Source: Parietaria judaica (Eukaryota > Streptophyta > Magnoliopsida > Rosales > Urticaceae). From it: DNA of 64,000 nt. Under the pieces are notes generated by a model. It searched no databases. It was not told the DNA's origin and worked only from the letters and a program-made list of their open reading frames with translations. Positions 12,464 to 25,230 of the stretch are shown here, piece after piece; position 1 is the first letter of the stretch; each line of letters starts with the position of its first letter. A program made the position numbers and the translations under genes. The stretch is from assembly GCA_954871525.1 (NCBI GenBank), contig OX940870.1:11005501-11069500 (forward strand), written 5' to 3'.

Positions 12464-13945
12464 AGTCGACAGTTGAGCGCAGCTTCAATCGAGGCTTGAG
12501 AGAGCTTCAATGTCGATGAAGACGAAGAAGACGAAGCAGTGAGTGAGTGAGTGATCGGAGGTGTGTGGGGAGTGAGGAAGCCGGTGGTGGTTGAGCTTCT
12601 TTGCTTTGTGTCAGAAACGGAGAGAAATCTGTTCCTTCACGGCCACGTTTGCAGTATCACGAGAAGAGCACGTGACTCGAGACCCAAAGCCACTGTCGTT
12701 TTGTAATGAAAATCTGTTGAGTAAGAAAACGACGTAGTTTACCAAGAGCTATCTCGCTAAATGATTTTTGTTTCTTTTCTTGTTTACTTTCTTAACATTA
12801 TTTTAATTTTTATTATTCGAACTGTTTTAATTCCACAAAAGACAGGAAGAAGTAGGGGAATAAATTTTGTAACTGCTTCCCTGTTCCGGTTTTGGTCCTG
12901 GAACAGTTTTAAAGGGTAAATGAAGCAAATGTCCATTTGTGGTTCAACGTTTCAAAAAATTGTCCATCCTTGTTTTTTACGTTCACGACCACCAAAGAAA
13001 TAAAAGAGAATACAAGGGGTATCTCGAACCTTCTTTTTCAAAAACTATCGTTAATACTCTTCGACCATATCCTCTTCATCATTTCCTTGCTTGCTTCTCT
13101 CCTGGCGTCGGCTATCGAACTGGTCGTTAGAGATTTGAGTTTATAGTACAGGTTAGTATTTATTCATATAGGAACGATAATTTTTCTTTCCTTTTTAGGG
13201 AGATAACTTTTCTTCTAAAACCCTAGAATTGGTTGAGAGCTTATATTTCAGTTTTTGGTAAAAGAACAGTACGAATTGTTTTCATATACTTTATATTTAT
13301 TAGCTATAATAATCAAAATCCAGCTCTTTATTGAGTTGGGGTGTGCTTGCTTTTGTGATACTAAAACTACTAAAGAGTAGATAACTCTTAATATGTCTAT
13401 ATAAATATAAAGTTTATAACCTACACGTGTTTTAAAAATTGTATTTATCTGGCTTGTTGAAAAGCATAAACTTAGAAATAATTTGCTTTCAACATATATG
13501 ATGTTTTGATTTATTTGTACCATGATAGTTAATAGTGGATTAATGTAAGTAATATATATTGAAGTTGATCAAATTATGCCACAAAATCTGAGTAATTGAG
13601 ATTTGTATATAGCTTTGTGTATATTTGGTCTCGAGCTTAACCCTCATATTGTTCCGTGGTTAAAATTGATTTAAAATTAAAGAATTTAGAACTTCTTTGA
13701 GTTGATTTAAAATCTGGGGTGTGCTTGCTTTTGGTCTCGAACTTCTTTGACGCTTTCCACACTAGTAGACTCATCGGACAGTTTAGAGGTAAGTAAAGAC
13801 TTACTTTACTTGCATTACGAGAATTGAATTGAATGGTGATTTCAGTATGAACGTATGTGCATATAATTGCATTGTTCATCTGATGATTGTTCACTATAAA
13901 TGGTGTAGATGTTAAAAGAATAAATGACATTGTATCTCAGTTGCT
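12464..13945. other. AP4M 5' region and intergenic DNA
   Basis: Bases 12464 to about 12640 would hold the AP4M 5' UTR and core promoter; no clear TATA box is seen. The remainder is AT-rich. Short open frames at 12937-13146 show no recognisable domain. The phrase 'ggggtgtgcttgcttttg' occurs twice (about 13338 and 13716), a short direct repeat of unknown origin. Confidence 0.4.
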
Positions 13946-14600
13946 AAGTTTGGGTAGGCGGCGTGCCTGTTACGATGTCTCTATAAAGAGACTATGGTAT
14001 ATGGCGCGGTGGGGGAAGCCCGACTGATCACCGGGAATGAAAGTGAGAAATTTCCCCACACGTCTTCGTGTAATGTTACGACCGGTCACTTGTTAAAAGA
14101 ATTGAAACGTTACGACCGACCGGTCGAAGTTAAACGAAGTGACGCACGGGTCACATGGTAAAAGAAGTGACGAAAGGGTCACATGTTAAAAGAAGTGACG
14201 CACGGGTCACATGATAAAAGAAGTGACGAAAGGGTCACATGTTAAAAGAAGTGACGCACGGGTCACATGTTAAAAGAATTATGGGGAATGGTGCAACAGG
14301 AGCGTCCATAACAACGTCTACAAGCCTTAGCATTTGAGATACACATTATGAAAGAGAATTGGATAATTCATATTAATGTACTATGTTAATATGACATGAA
14401 TGAAAAGAGAATTTGATAATGCGCATTAATTGTGTTATATGGTTATGATACGAACGGTGTTATATGAGTTGTTAAATTGTCTTTTACTTACTGAGCTTTC
14501 GCTCATTAGAATTCTTGTAATGCAGACATTGCAGGTAATTCAAATGACACTTGAGGCTGTTGGTTGAAGACTCGAAGCTAGGGATCTGATGCATATGAGA
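13946..14600. repeat. Decayed retroelement segment with short tandem repeats
   Basis: This stretch is GC-richer than its surroundings, contains a 28-bp tandem array, and has 'ttacttactgagctttcgctca' near 14485, a phrase common in the 3' regions of plant LTR elements. No coding domain or LTR pair was found, so the origin is inferred. Confidence 0.4.
14136..14275. repeat. Five 28-bp tandem units of two alternating types
   Basis: Units start at 14136, 14164, 14192, 14220 and 14248. Each has the form GAAGTGACG-(CAC or AAA)-GGGTCACATG-NTAAAA. Units 1, 3 and 5 carry CGCAC and units 2 and 4 carry CGAAA, so the true repeat period is 56 bp. Diverged relatives precede the array from about 14072. Confidence 0.9.
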
Positions 14601-16437
14601 TATTAACGACCGTGGGATATCTAGTTGTGTACTTGGGGTATTTTGAGTGTCGTTACGCTATGTATAAATCAAAACAAAGGAGCAAGTAGTTTATGCTTCC
14701 TTAATTTGGGATAAATACTGACAGTGGTAGATATGGGAGTTTGACGTTAGTTAAATGTAAAATAATAATATAGTGTTTCAATATGTAGATATATAAAATA
14801 GGTGTATATATATATCTATATATATAAGAAAGAAAGAAAAAAAAAAGAGAATGTTTTTCAGTGGCTCACTTATATGAGTTTAAAAGAAAATATAAATACA
14901 TAGACCATAAATAAAATGTAGACCAAAATACCATTTTTTTTTCATTCGGCGTGTCAATTAATGAGGGAATTTTTAAAATTAATTCGAAATTAATTAAATA
15001 TTAAGTTTTTAAATCGATGAAAATTATAATAAATAACTGATTTTTTCTTAAATATAGCAAAAATAATAACTGAATCATATTATCCTTCAAAAATTAATTT
15101 CGAATTAGTATCCCTATAAATCAGTTTTTAAACGAGTGAAATTTTGAAAACAACAAAAATAAATTCATATATATTGGTATATTTTTCCGCCATTTTTTGT
15201 GCGGAAGCTTTTTATTAGTTCGATAGTATTATTTTTGCAGAAGCATTTTTCAGAAATCCTCCTTTGAAAGATTTGTTTGATTGATTGGTGAATGTTTACA
15301 TATATTTTGATAATGTTCTCCTAGAAATACTAGTACAATACATTGATGTTGAAAATTTGAAATCGTTTTAGTAGCAGACCTTTATCAGTTTTGGAAAAAT
15401 GGCAAAAGATATATTTTCGTCATTGTTGGTAAATATATTTACGTATAGATTTGTCCTCGTTATTGTCTCTAGGTTGACGACGTTAAGTTATTGCTTGAAT
15501 AATTATTCTGAATTGAATTGGTATATTGTGTTACGTAAATTATGAATTGTTTATTGTACGTAATGGTAGATATATATAAAATTGTACTTAATAATAATTA
15601 TTCTAAATTGTACTAGTATATTATGTTACGTAAATTATGATTTGTTTACTGTACGTAATGGTAAATATATATACAATTGAATCATATCCTAACATCATAA
15701 GAAATTACGATAAAAATTAGTAAAAAACCAATATTCAATTTGATTCAAAACATCATGTGTATATATACCAATTTTAAAATGTAATTTAAATTACCAACAA
15801 ATGTGTAAATATATATACAAATCTTGTGTAAATATATATACAAATTTGTAAATAATTTTAAGTAATTATTTGATTATTTAAAAAAATAACATAAATTTTA
15901 TAAGTGCATTTTTTATAAAATTATATGATCATCTTTGATATATGTAAAAATAATAAAAACATATTGGCTAGCGGGAGGGAAAGAAAAAATTATGCAAAAA
16001 TATTTTTTTAACGCCACGTGGCGGCAAAAGTACCCAACCTTTGGCCACGTGGTATTCCATATAAGACAGCCTAACGGCCACGTAGGCAGCGTCTAACGAC
16101 ATTAGTTGGTCGGCGACAAAAGTGTGACGTTGGATATTTTTGCCTACGTTTATTGAAGTTGGGTACCTATCGTAAAATTTTGACAAAGATTGGGTATTTT
16201 TGCCGCAATTAAATCTGATGGACATGTTAAAGAACTTGAGCTTTCTGCAGGTTTATTTCCTTGATTTTTATCTTCATCATCAAGGGTTGTGATATCTGAT
16301 AGGTCATATAGGATTTATCCTCCTCCATCCAAAGCATGTTTATCTTCTTATGGCTTCTATTATTGGCAGGTAATGAATTTCTTCAACAGAAAAAATTAAT
16401 CATCTATGGATTATATTGAGTTTTCTTTGATTGATGT
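14601..16437. other. AT-rich intergenic DNA with TE traces
   Basis: No gene was recognised. A local duplication is present at 15501-15680. Around 16020-16215 the phrase 'ggcggcaaaagtacccaacc' and the reverse-oriented 'gattgggtatttttgccgc' suggest the arms of a small TIR element, but they are too diverged to define ends. Confidence 0.4.
15501..15680. repeat. Two-copy tandem duplication, period 95 bp
   Basis: The copies lie at about 15501-15585 and 15596-15680. Both read 'aattattct.aattg..' through 'tgttacgtaaattatga' to 'gtacgtaatggta', with scattered mismatches. Confidence 0.75.
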
Positions 16438-17031
16438 TAGGGGTGAGCATTTTAGACCCAACCCGATGGCCCAACCCAATCCGTTAGAGACCCGACCCCA
16501 ATCTAACTCGCCTAATCTAACCCGCTCAAAATTGGGTCGGATCGGGCCGGACCCGACCATTGTTCGGGTCGGGGTCGGGTCCAAAACCTTGGGTCGGGTC
16601 GGGGTTTCCGACCCGACCAATATAATTAATATATATTTCATATTAATTTTTATTCAACTAGTGCAATCTTTAGTCTTTAAATATTTCTCATTCTCAAATT
16701 TATTTACATTCAAAGACCGTTCAATCTCTCATTTTCATGTTTTATATTTTTTAGAATTTTTGTTTGATTAAATTAATTTGGGGTATTTTTACTTGAATTT
16801 TGAGTTACATCAATGTATTTTTTTCATATTATTTTTTGTTATATAAGAGTAAATTTTAATTAATCGGGCCATGGCGACCCAAACCAACCCAACCCGATTT
16901 TTATCGGGTCGGTTTGGTTCGGGCATTAAAAAAATTTGGGTCGGATCGGGCTTTTTTTTAGGAACCCGAAGTGATCGGGTCGGGTCCATAAAAAGTATCG
17001 GACGGCCAAACCCAACCCATGCTCACCCCTA
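16438..17031. mobile_element. Non-autonomous hAT-type element
   Basis: The terminal inverted repeat is TAGGGGTGAGCAT at the left; the right end is ATGCTCACCCCTA. Flanking 8-bp target duplications are ATTGATGT (16430-16437) and ATTGATAT (17032-17039), one mismatch apart. An 8-bp duplication and TAGGGGTG-type ends fit hAT elements. The interior is rich in 'gggtcggg' near both ends, AT-rich in the middle, and encodes no transposase. Confidence 0.85.
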
Positions 17032-17256
17032 ATTGATATCATGAAAAATCATTCCTGAATACTTTTTAAGGCTATATCTCATTTTTTGGTGTTTTTTTTT
17101 TTTTTTTACTTTTTCCAGCATCGGTAACATTAGTGATCGCAATTCGTACAAAGAAAATTCCTTGAAACTGTATTTTATTACTTCTTAAATCTATTATGGC
17201 GGAGACTGCGTATTCGTGGGACTAAAACAAGTCGCTACACCTTAAATGATTGTGAG

Positions 17257-17822
17257 TAGGGGTGTCAATTTGGGACCTGACACGAAACACGAAACGGTTA
17301 CGACACGATTTAAACGGGTCTGGGTCTTCCATAAATGGATCTGGGTCCAACCGTGTCGAACACGATTAAATCACGGGTATACACGGCACGAACACGATAA
17401 CACGATGTGACCCAATTAGACACAATTAAAGAGAAAAAAGTTACATTTTCTACATTTTATATATGTTATTAAGTGTTTTAATACTTATTATATATAAAAT
17501 TTATGTTTTTATTTAATTAATTACGTCTTACATTTGATGAACATAAAAATTTGCTAGTAAAATTTTAAAATCTTCAATATTATAGTTAAATAAATTAAGT
17601 TAACTGAGTATAAATTAAATTAATTTATCATTTATAAATAAATATATTTATTAATTGGGTTAAAGGGGTAGACACGATAAACACGTTATTTAAATGGGGC
17701 GGGTCTGGGTCTCGTCTTCTAAGACGATTAATAAATGGGGCGGGTCTGGGTCTAGATAAAATAAGTAAAAAACGAGTAAGACCCGGGACGAATACGACAC
17801 GCAACCCGAATTGCCACCCCTA
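17257..17822. mobile_element. Non-autonomous hAT-type element with perfect TSD
   Basis: The left end is TAGGGGTGTCAATTTGGG; the right end, reverse complemented, is TAGGGGTGGCAATTCGGG. Identical 8-bp target duplications ATTGTGAG occur at 17249-17256 and 17823-17830. Subterminal 'cgggtctgggtct' motifs flank an AT-rich middle. There is no coding capacity. Only about 225 bp separate it from the preceding hAT element. Confidence 0.9.
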
Positions 17823-18000
17823 ATTGTGAGTCTATCCAAAAAAACTCAATTATTTAACTTCATGTTTATTTTGTGGATTAAACTTTTTGCACTTATTAGG
17901 TTGATTTTTTTATATGTCTCCATATTTGTTTATTTTTTAAAACTAAGCCGATAAATTTATTCAGATTATATTGATTTGAATTTTCAAATTTCTTAATTTT

Positions 18001-18241
18001 TGAGTTTATTTATGATCTACATATATAGATCCAGAGTCTTTTTTTTCTTCCTTCGTAGTTAGTTATTTCTTCTCAAAACCTTCTCTTGATTTTCTTTCGC
18101 TACGTGACTCCGGATTTTCTTGAGTTTATTCATGATCTACATATATCCTCTCCATCTTTTTCAATTGATTCATTCATAGTAAGTTATTTTTCTCAAAACC
18201 TTAGCACGAATCTATTTTGGCTGCATGGCTCCGCATTTTCT
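18001..18241. repeat. Two-copy 120-bp tandem duplication
   Basis: 18001-18120 and 18121-18241 both run from 'tgagtttatt.atgatctacatatat' through 'agttattt.ttctcaaaacctt' to 'ggct/tgac..ccg.attttct'. The copies are diverged but collinear over the full length. Confidence 0.85.
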
Positions 18242-18545
18242 TTAATATTAGCGCAACTACTTACAAGCGTGAAACCTAATGATTCTCTCTTCTGAACTCT
18301 TACCAGCGTTCTCCACCAACACTTAGTGCCGAACACGATTCAAGACTGGAAGATATTACCTTAAGTTTAGGCTTTTGAAAGGAAAAGTTGCCCTCGTACC
18401 ACGAAAGAAAGGAGAAGAGGGAAATCAATTGTAGATAGAGCTAGAAAAAAGTGATATTTGGATAAGAAGAGTGAGAGGAAGAGGAAGAAAAGGGAATAGC
18501 GAGAACGAAGAGGGAGAGGGAGTGTTAGGAATCATTAGTTGAGAG
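18242..18545. other. Purine-rich flank of Copia insertion
   Basis: No gene. From about 18360 to 18530 the plus strand is strongly purine-rich. The 5-bp target GAGAG (18541-18545) was duplicated by the Copia element that follows. Confidence 0.5.
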
Positions 18546-18944
18546 TGTTGGACTCACGTGTGGCCCATTGGGCACAATTAATTAATTGGTTTAATAATTA
18601 TAAGATAAATCTAATTGATTTAATTAAATAAAGGTAAATTCCTATTATACCCTGATGGTGGGTCTATATAAAGAGAAACCCTAGGAATTGGTCCTCTCTC
18701 TACCTACGTAAGTTTTCCTCTCCATCAAAGAAGGCTTGTCACTCAAAAGAGGTTAAGAGAGAGAAACACAATTCCGTGATTAATCGTTTCCGCTATTATT
18801 CCGATCATGGATCAAGGTACGCTTTCTCGATCTAATATTCATATGTGAAAATCATCTCGTTCTAAGATCTTGGCTAATAATGTTTTATGCAATATTAAGA
18901 AATCGTTTTGCATAATCATGTACGACATTAAATTAATGCTTACA
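18546..18944 (+). repeat. 5' LTR of Copia element
   Basis: TGTTGGACTCACGTG to AATGCTTACA, 399 bp. The TATA-like element TATATAAA is at 18665-18672. The four differences from the 3' LTR are single-base substitutions. Confidence 0.97.
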
Positions 18945-18946
18945 TG

Positions 18947-18958
18947 TGGTATCAGAGC
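18947..18958 (+). promoter_or_regulatory. tRNA-iMet primer-binding site
   Basis: TGGTATCAGAGC lies two bases inside the 5' LTR and is complementary to the 3' end of initiator-Met tRNA, the usual Copia primer. Confidence 0.95.
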
Positions 18959-20246
18959 CTTGATTGTTGAACCTGTGATTTTCCTATAACGTGTTTGTTT
19001 TATTTGCTTTATGCCGAAAGCTTATACGAAAGTCTGTGATGTTCTTATTTTTGATATATCTATAATTTTATTCGAGTGTTTCGATTGATCGAATATAATG
19101 TTGAATCCAGTGAATGATTTCGTGTACATATAATGACCGATTAAAGTCTTGGATTTGTATTTATCTTGTCAAAGATCACACTGAGTTTATTATTATTATA
19201 ATAGTCAGTGCGTTTTATTTTTTATTGTTTTAAGCTTTCATGAATGAGATCATGATCAGGTTTTGATCTGATAAAAGTGTGTAAAGTTTTAAAAGTCTTG
19301 TTTATGACTTAAAAAAAAAATACGTGTGATTTTATTCGTGGTTAATTTTATTTATTTATTTATTAAATAAAATTTGAAAGTGGCTATTATTTCGGAATAA
19401 GTTACCACTAATTTTGGGTTTTATAATAACCACCTCATCGTTAATAGGTTCTTATTTTCTGAATAAAAGTTAAGTATTAAAAATCTATATGTTGCTATAA
19501 TTACGTGGTTTATGGGCTGACTCACTTCTTTGGGTTTTGGCCGAATATTATGGTGACAGTTAGTGACTTATGCCACATGCTTATCTGATTAAATGACTAA
19601 TGTAATTCGTGCCACGATTTTGTTACACATTATAAAACCAGAGAAGAGTATTTACAAATATTTATCTTATTTGTTTTCAAGTTTATTCTCTGGGCTTATC
19701 AATTAAGAATAAAATAAATGTGGCTCATTGTTATCGTGTTATGTGCCTAATAGTTTGAGTAAATAATCGTTGATTGTATGTTAACATTAAAGTTAACTCA
19801 ATTTGATATCTATATTATGAATAATTCGTTAGTCGCCAAAGTGACCGAATTATAATGCCTCATAGATATTAAATTATTTATGTTCAATCACCCCGATTAA
19901 GTGATGCTTTAATGACATAGATGTTTATTACGGGTGAATTGAAGCTTGTTGACTATAAAATATTTCTGGATCGCCCAAAGGTTGATTACTTGTTTTATAA
20001 TCGATGAACATTATCGTGGTAATATATTTAATCAGTTAGGTATGTTTAGTATATCCAAAGATTACAATCATATCTAATTTGAGTATGTTAGTTATCAATT
20101 ATGTGAAATTAATTATGCATCAATCATGTTTCATGTATATTGTTGTTTCACCCAAAGGTGATCTTCAATATGCATTTTATGTTTGCTTCTTCTAATGTTA
20201 TGAATCTGTATTATGAAATTTACTCAAAGCATTAACGTGTGAGGTT

Positions 20247-22109
20247 ATGTTATATATTGCAACTTCTGTTACTATTTCTCTTCATTCGCAAGCAACGTCT
20301 GTTATTAAGTTTAATGGGCTCAAGTTCTTAGAATGGTGCGAGCAAATTCAGTTTCACCTCGGTGTTCTGGATCTTGATCTTGCACTCTTAAGTGAGAAAC
20401 CTGCTGCCCTTACTGACGCTAGCAGTGCTGAGCAAAGATCTTTCCATAAAGCTTGGGAAAGATCTAACAGACTAAGCCTAATGTTTATGGGAATGACTGT
20501 AGCAAACAACATCAAGTCCACACTGAACAGAACTGAAAGTGCTAAGGAATTTCTGAAGTCTATGGAAGAAAGTTCTCAGTCCGAATCGGCTGATAAGTCG
20601 TTGGCTGGGACACTGATGGGTACGTTAACCACTATGAAATTTAATGGTTCTCGTACCCTGCATGAGCATATCGTCGAAATGACGAACATTGCAGCAAGAC
20701 TGAAGACCATGGGAATGGAAGTGAATGAAAATTTCCTAGTAACGTTCATCCTTAATTCCTTACCTTCTGAGTACGGTCCATTTCATATGAACTATAATAC
20801 TCTGAAGGATAAATGGAATGTGCATGAATTACAAAGCATGCTCATTCAAGAGGAAGCGAGGCTTAAGAAACCGGGAAATCATTCAGCTAATCTCGTTGGT
20901 CACAAAGGTGCTGGAAAGAAACCTTGGAAAAAGGATGGAAAGGGCAATAAAGGACTATCAAGGCTTAATCAGTCATCTGCCCAAATCAACCAGAAGGAAC
21001 CAAGCAACGAAACGTGTCGGTTCTGCAAAAGGACTGGACACTTTCAGAAAGATTGCCTGAAACGCAAGGCATGGTTCGAAAGAAAAGGTATACATTATGT
21101 TTCAGTATGTTTCGAATCAAATTTAGCTGAAGTTCCTTATAATACCTGGTGGATTGATTCTGGTGCTACTACTCATGTTTCAAATACGATGCAGGGATTC
21201 CTTTCGACCCAAACCATAAGCGAAAATGAGAAATTTATCTACATGGGAAACAGAGTCAAAATTCCAGTTGAAGCTGTTGGAACTTATCGTTTAGTTTTAG
21301 ACACTGGGTGTCATTTAGATCTTTTTCGAACTCTGTATGCTCCTTCTATTTCTCGCAATTTGATTTCCGTGTCCAAACTTGATAAAGCTGGGTACACGTC
21401 TAAATTTGGCAATGGATGTTTTAGTTTGTTCAAACAAAATGTTTTATTGGGTTTGGGTATTCTTTAAGATGATCTCTACAAATTAAATCTTGATATTGTT
21501 TTTGCCGAGACTTTATTGACCTTGCATCATAATGTTGGAACTAAACGTGGTAGGTCTGATGAATCATCTGCTTACTTATGGCATAAACGTTTGGGTCATA
21601 TATCCAAAGAAAGAATTGAAAGATTAGTAAAGAATGAAATCCTGCATGATTTGGATTTTACTGATCTTGGTGTTTGTATTGAATGCATTAAGGGAAAGCA
21701 AACAAGACAGACACTTAAGAAAGAAGCCACAAGAAGCACACAACTCCTTGAAATTATTCACACTGATATTTGTGGGCCTTTTGATGTTCCATCTTTTGGT
21801 GGAGAAAAATATTTTATCACCTTTATCGATGATTTTTCACGTTATGGATATATCTATTTGCTGCATGAAAAATCTCAATCGGTAGATACCCTTGAGGTGT
21901 TTATCAATGAAGTTGAAAGGCAATTAGATAGAAAGGTGAAAATTGTCAGATCTGACAGAGGTGGTGAATATTACGGAAGATATGATGAAAGTGGACAGTG
22001 CCCTGGTCCCTTTGCTAAGTTCCTTGAAAGTCGTGGTATTTGTGCTCAATACACAATGCCAGGAACACGCAACAAAATGGTGTTGCAGAAAGGCGTAACC
22101 GTACATTAA
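20247..22109 (+). pseudogene. Copia gag, protease and N-terminal integrase
   Basis: One frame runs from ATG 20247 with a single in-frame TAA at 21465-21467, after VLLGLGIL. Gag occupies about residues 1-230. The CCHC knuckle CRFCKRTGHFQKDC follows near 21020. The aspartic protease motif WWIDSGATTHVS lies near 21150. After the stop come the integrase zinc region (H-x4-H at HKRLGH, C-x2-C at CIECIK) and the first two acidic positions (IHTDICGP, VRSDRGGEY). The frame is lost near 22070, where one base appears deleted in the conserved Pro-Gln-Gln-Asn-Gly stretch. The pol part continues in another frame from there. Confidence 0.92.
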
Positions 22110-24331
22110 TGGATATGGTTAGGAGTATGTTAAGCAATTCTTCTTTACCCAAATCATTGTGGATGCATGCTTTAAAGACTGCCGTGTATTTGCTAAACAG
22201 GGTTCCTAGTAAGGCAGTTCCTAAGACACCTTTTGAACTGTGGACGGGAAGGAAACCTAGTTTAAAGCACCTGCATGTTTGGGGTTGCCCGGCAGAAGTA
22301 AGAATTTATAATCCACATGAAAAGAAACTGGATGCAAGAACAATCAGTGGTTTCTTCATTGGTTATCCAGAAAAATCTAAAGGGTGTCGATTTTATTGTC
22401 CTAATCATAGTACAAGAATTGTTGAAACTGGAAATGCAAGGTTCATTGAGAATGGTGAAGTTAGTGGGAGCTTGGAACCACGTAAAGTGGAAATTCGAGA
22501 AGTTAGAGTGCAAATCCCTTTGCCTTTATCTTCTACTCAAGTTGTTGTTCCTGCACATGTTGAACATGATAATGATTTGCCAGAACAACAAATTAACGAT
22601 CAAGCTCCACATGATGAACTTATAATAGCAAATGAACCTATTATGGGTGAACCACAAGAAATCACATTAAGAAGATCTGGGAGAGAAAGAAAATCTGCCA
22701 TTTCAGATGATTATTTGGTTTATCTGATGGAGTCTGAATTTGACTCCGGAATTGAAAATGACCCAGTTTCTTTTTCACAAGCCATAGAGAGTGAAAACTC
22801 TCATAAATGGTTAGATGCCATGAAAGAAGAGCTCAAATCAATGGATTACAACGATGTTTGGGATCTTGTTGAATTGCCAGAATGTTGTAAAAGAGTTGGG
22901 TGTAAATGGGTCTTCAACACCAAGCATGACTCGAACGGCAATATCGAAAGACACAAGGCCAGACTCGTAGCCAAAGGTTTTACTCAGAAAGATGGTATTG
23001 ACTACAAAGAGACCTTTTCACCCGTTTCTAAAAAGGACTCTTTAAGGATAGTCATGGCGATGGTGGCTCATTATGATTTGGAGCTCTATCAAATGGATGT
23101 GAAAACCGCCTTTTTGAATGGGAATTTAGATGAAGATGTCTTTATGTATCAACCTGAAGGTTTTAAAGTTGATGGTAAAGAACATATGGTGTGTAAACTC
23201 AAGAAGTCAATATACGGACTTAAACAAGCTTCCCGACAATGGTATCTTAAGTTCAACGATACCATTACATCTTTTGGATTTACTGAAAACATCGTTGATC
23301 GATGTATATATCTAAAGATCAGTGGGAGCAAGTTTATTATTCTGGTTTTGTATGTTGACGATATCTTGCTTGCTACTAACGATCTTGGTTTATTACGTCA
23401 AACCAAGGAATTTCTCTCGAAGAACTTTGAAATGAAAGATATGGGTGAGGCTTCCTATGTGATCGGAATAGAAATATTTCGTAATAGATCACAAGGATGG
23501 TTGGGATTGTCTCAGAAAGCATATATCAATAAAGTTCTAGAGAAATTCAAAATGGACAAATGCTCTTCAAGTGTTGCGCCAATTCAGAAGGGAGATAAAT
23601 TTAGTCTCAATCAATGTCCAAAGAATGAATTGGAGCGCAATCAGATGGAACAAATTCCTTATGCATCTATTGTGGGAAGCTTGATGTACGCACAGACCTG
23701 TACCAGACTGGACATCAGTTTTGCTGTCGGGATGCTGGGAAGGTATCAAAGTAACCCAGGAATAGATCACTGGAAAGCTGCAAAGAAAGTACTGAGGTAT
23801 CTGCAAGGAACGAAAGATCATATGCTCACTTACAGGAAGTCTGATCACCTTGAGGTGATTGGATATTCAGATTCAGATTTTGCCGGATGCGTGGATTCTA
23901 GGAAATCCACTTTTGGCTATTTGTTCCTTTTAGCCGGAGGAGCAATCTCATGGAAAAGTGCGAAGCAGACTGTCATTGCTGCATCCACTATGGAAGCTGA
24001 GTTTGTAGCATGCTTTGAAGCTACAGTTCATGGTTTATGGCTGCGGAATTTTATTTCAGGACTTGGAATTGTCGACAGTATCGCCAAGCCGCTGAAAATT
24101 TACTGTGATAACTCCGCAGCAGTCTTCTTTTCTAAAAACAAGTATTCGAAGGGTGCTAAGCATATGGAATTGAAATACTTTGGCGTTAAAGAAGAAGTTC
24201 AGAAACAAAGAGTGTCAATCGAGCACATTAGCACAAAACTTATGGTTGCAGATCCATTAACGAAAGGATTGCCCCCTAAGGTTTTCACTGAACATGTTGA
24301 AAGAATGGGGATCCTTGGATGTCATCATTAA
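22070..24331 (+). pseudogene. Copia C-terminal integrase, RT and RNase H
   Basis: The frame is open from 22040; homologous sequence starts at about 22070 with [15 protein letters not shown], which holds the catalytic Glu of the integrase DDE triad. Reverse transcriptase spans about 22860-23600, with the YVDDILLAT active site near 23355. RNase H follows ([16 protein letters not shown] and ASTMEAEF, near 23870-24005). The protein ends at 24331 after [10 protein letters not shown], the typical Copia C-terminus. The RT and RNase H parts are uninterrupted. As a polyprotein it is separated from gag by the frameshift near 22070 and the stop at 21465. Confidence 0.93.
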
Positions 24332-24728
24332 CATTATTTCATGTCTTATGTTTTATGTGATTGACACTTTGAGCTCACTTATTTTGTTTCTGATATGAAT
24401 GAATGGATCTTGTTTCTTATGATTAGTGTATACATGAATGCATTATGTGAACCAAACAAGATCTTTTGTCTCTGACAAAGACATTATCGTCGGACCGTTA
24501 TTTATTACCTTATTATGTGTTATATTGGGTATGAAACTAGTATTGTGATACATGGAAGGGACTATGTCGAAAACTGATGTACAACCGCTATGATCCATAT
24601 TAGTCGTCATGCTTGATAATAACTTTATGATGTAATTAAACATTACGATGGATTTATCTTAAGTATGCACAATTATGATTATTATTAAACCATAAAGGAT
24701 ATAATGGCACATGGGCCAAGTGGGAGAA

Positions 24729-25127
24729 TGTTGGACTCACGTGTGGCCCATTGGGCACAATTAATTAATGGGTTTAATAATTATAAGATAAATCTAATTG
24801 ATTTAATTAAATAAAGGTAAATTCCTATTATACCCTGATGGTGGGTCTATATAAAGAGAAACCCTAGGAATTGGTCCTCTCTCTACCTACGTAAGTTTTC
24901 CTCTCCATCAAAGAAGGCTTGTCACTCTAAAGAGGTTAAGAGAGAGAAACACAATTCCGTGATTAATCGTATCCGCTATTATTCCGATCATGGATCAAGG
25001 TACGCTTTCTCGATCTAATATTCATATGTGAAAATCATCTCGTTCTAAGATCTTGGCTAATAATGTTTTATGTAATATTAAGAAATCGTTTTGCATAATC
25101 ATGTACGACATTAAATTAATGCTTACA
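24729..25127 (+). repeat. 3' LTR of Copia element
   Basis: 399 bp, four substitutions from the 5' LTR, preceded by the polypurine tract and followed by the GAGAG target duplication. Confidence 0.97.
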
Positions 25128-25228
25128 GAGAGAAGTTAGGGAGAGGTCTATTTATTATTTACGTATAGTGGGGAGTTTTGCATTTGATGGCTTTTGACCG
25201 ACACGATTTTCAAAAGTAGTATTGTCCT

Positions 25229-25230
<2 letters not shown>

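Larger units (their letters stand above)
18546..25127 (+). mobile_element. Young full-length Ty1/Copia retrotransposon
   Basis: Two 399-bp LTRs (18546-18944 and 24729-25127) differ at four positions by my alignment, about 99.0% identical. Target duplications GAGAG lie at 18541-18545 and 25128-25132. The primer-binding site TGGTATCAGAGC (18947-18958) matches initiator-Met tRNA. The polypurine tract AAGTGGGAGAA abuts the 3' LTR. The internal order gag, protease, integrase, RT, RNase H is that of Copia. Two lesions break the coding sequence, so this copy is probably not autonomous despite its youth. A 1.3-kb leader separates the primer-binding site from gag. Confidence 0.97.
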
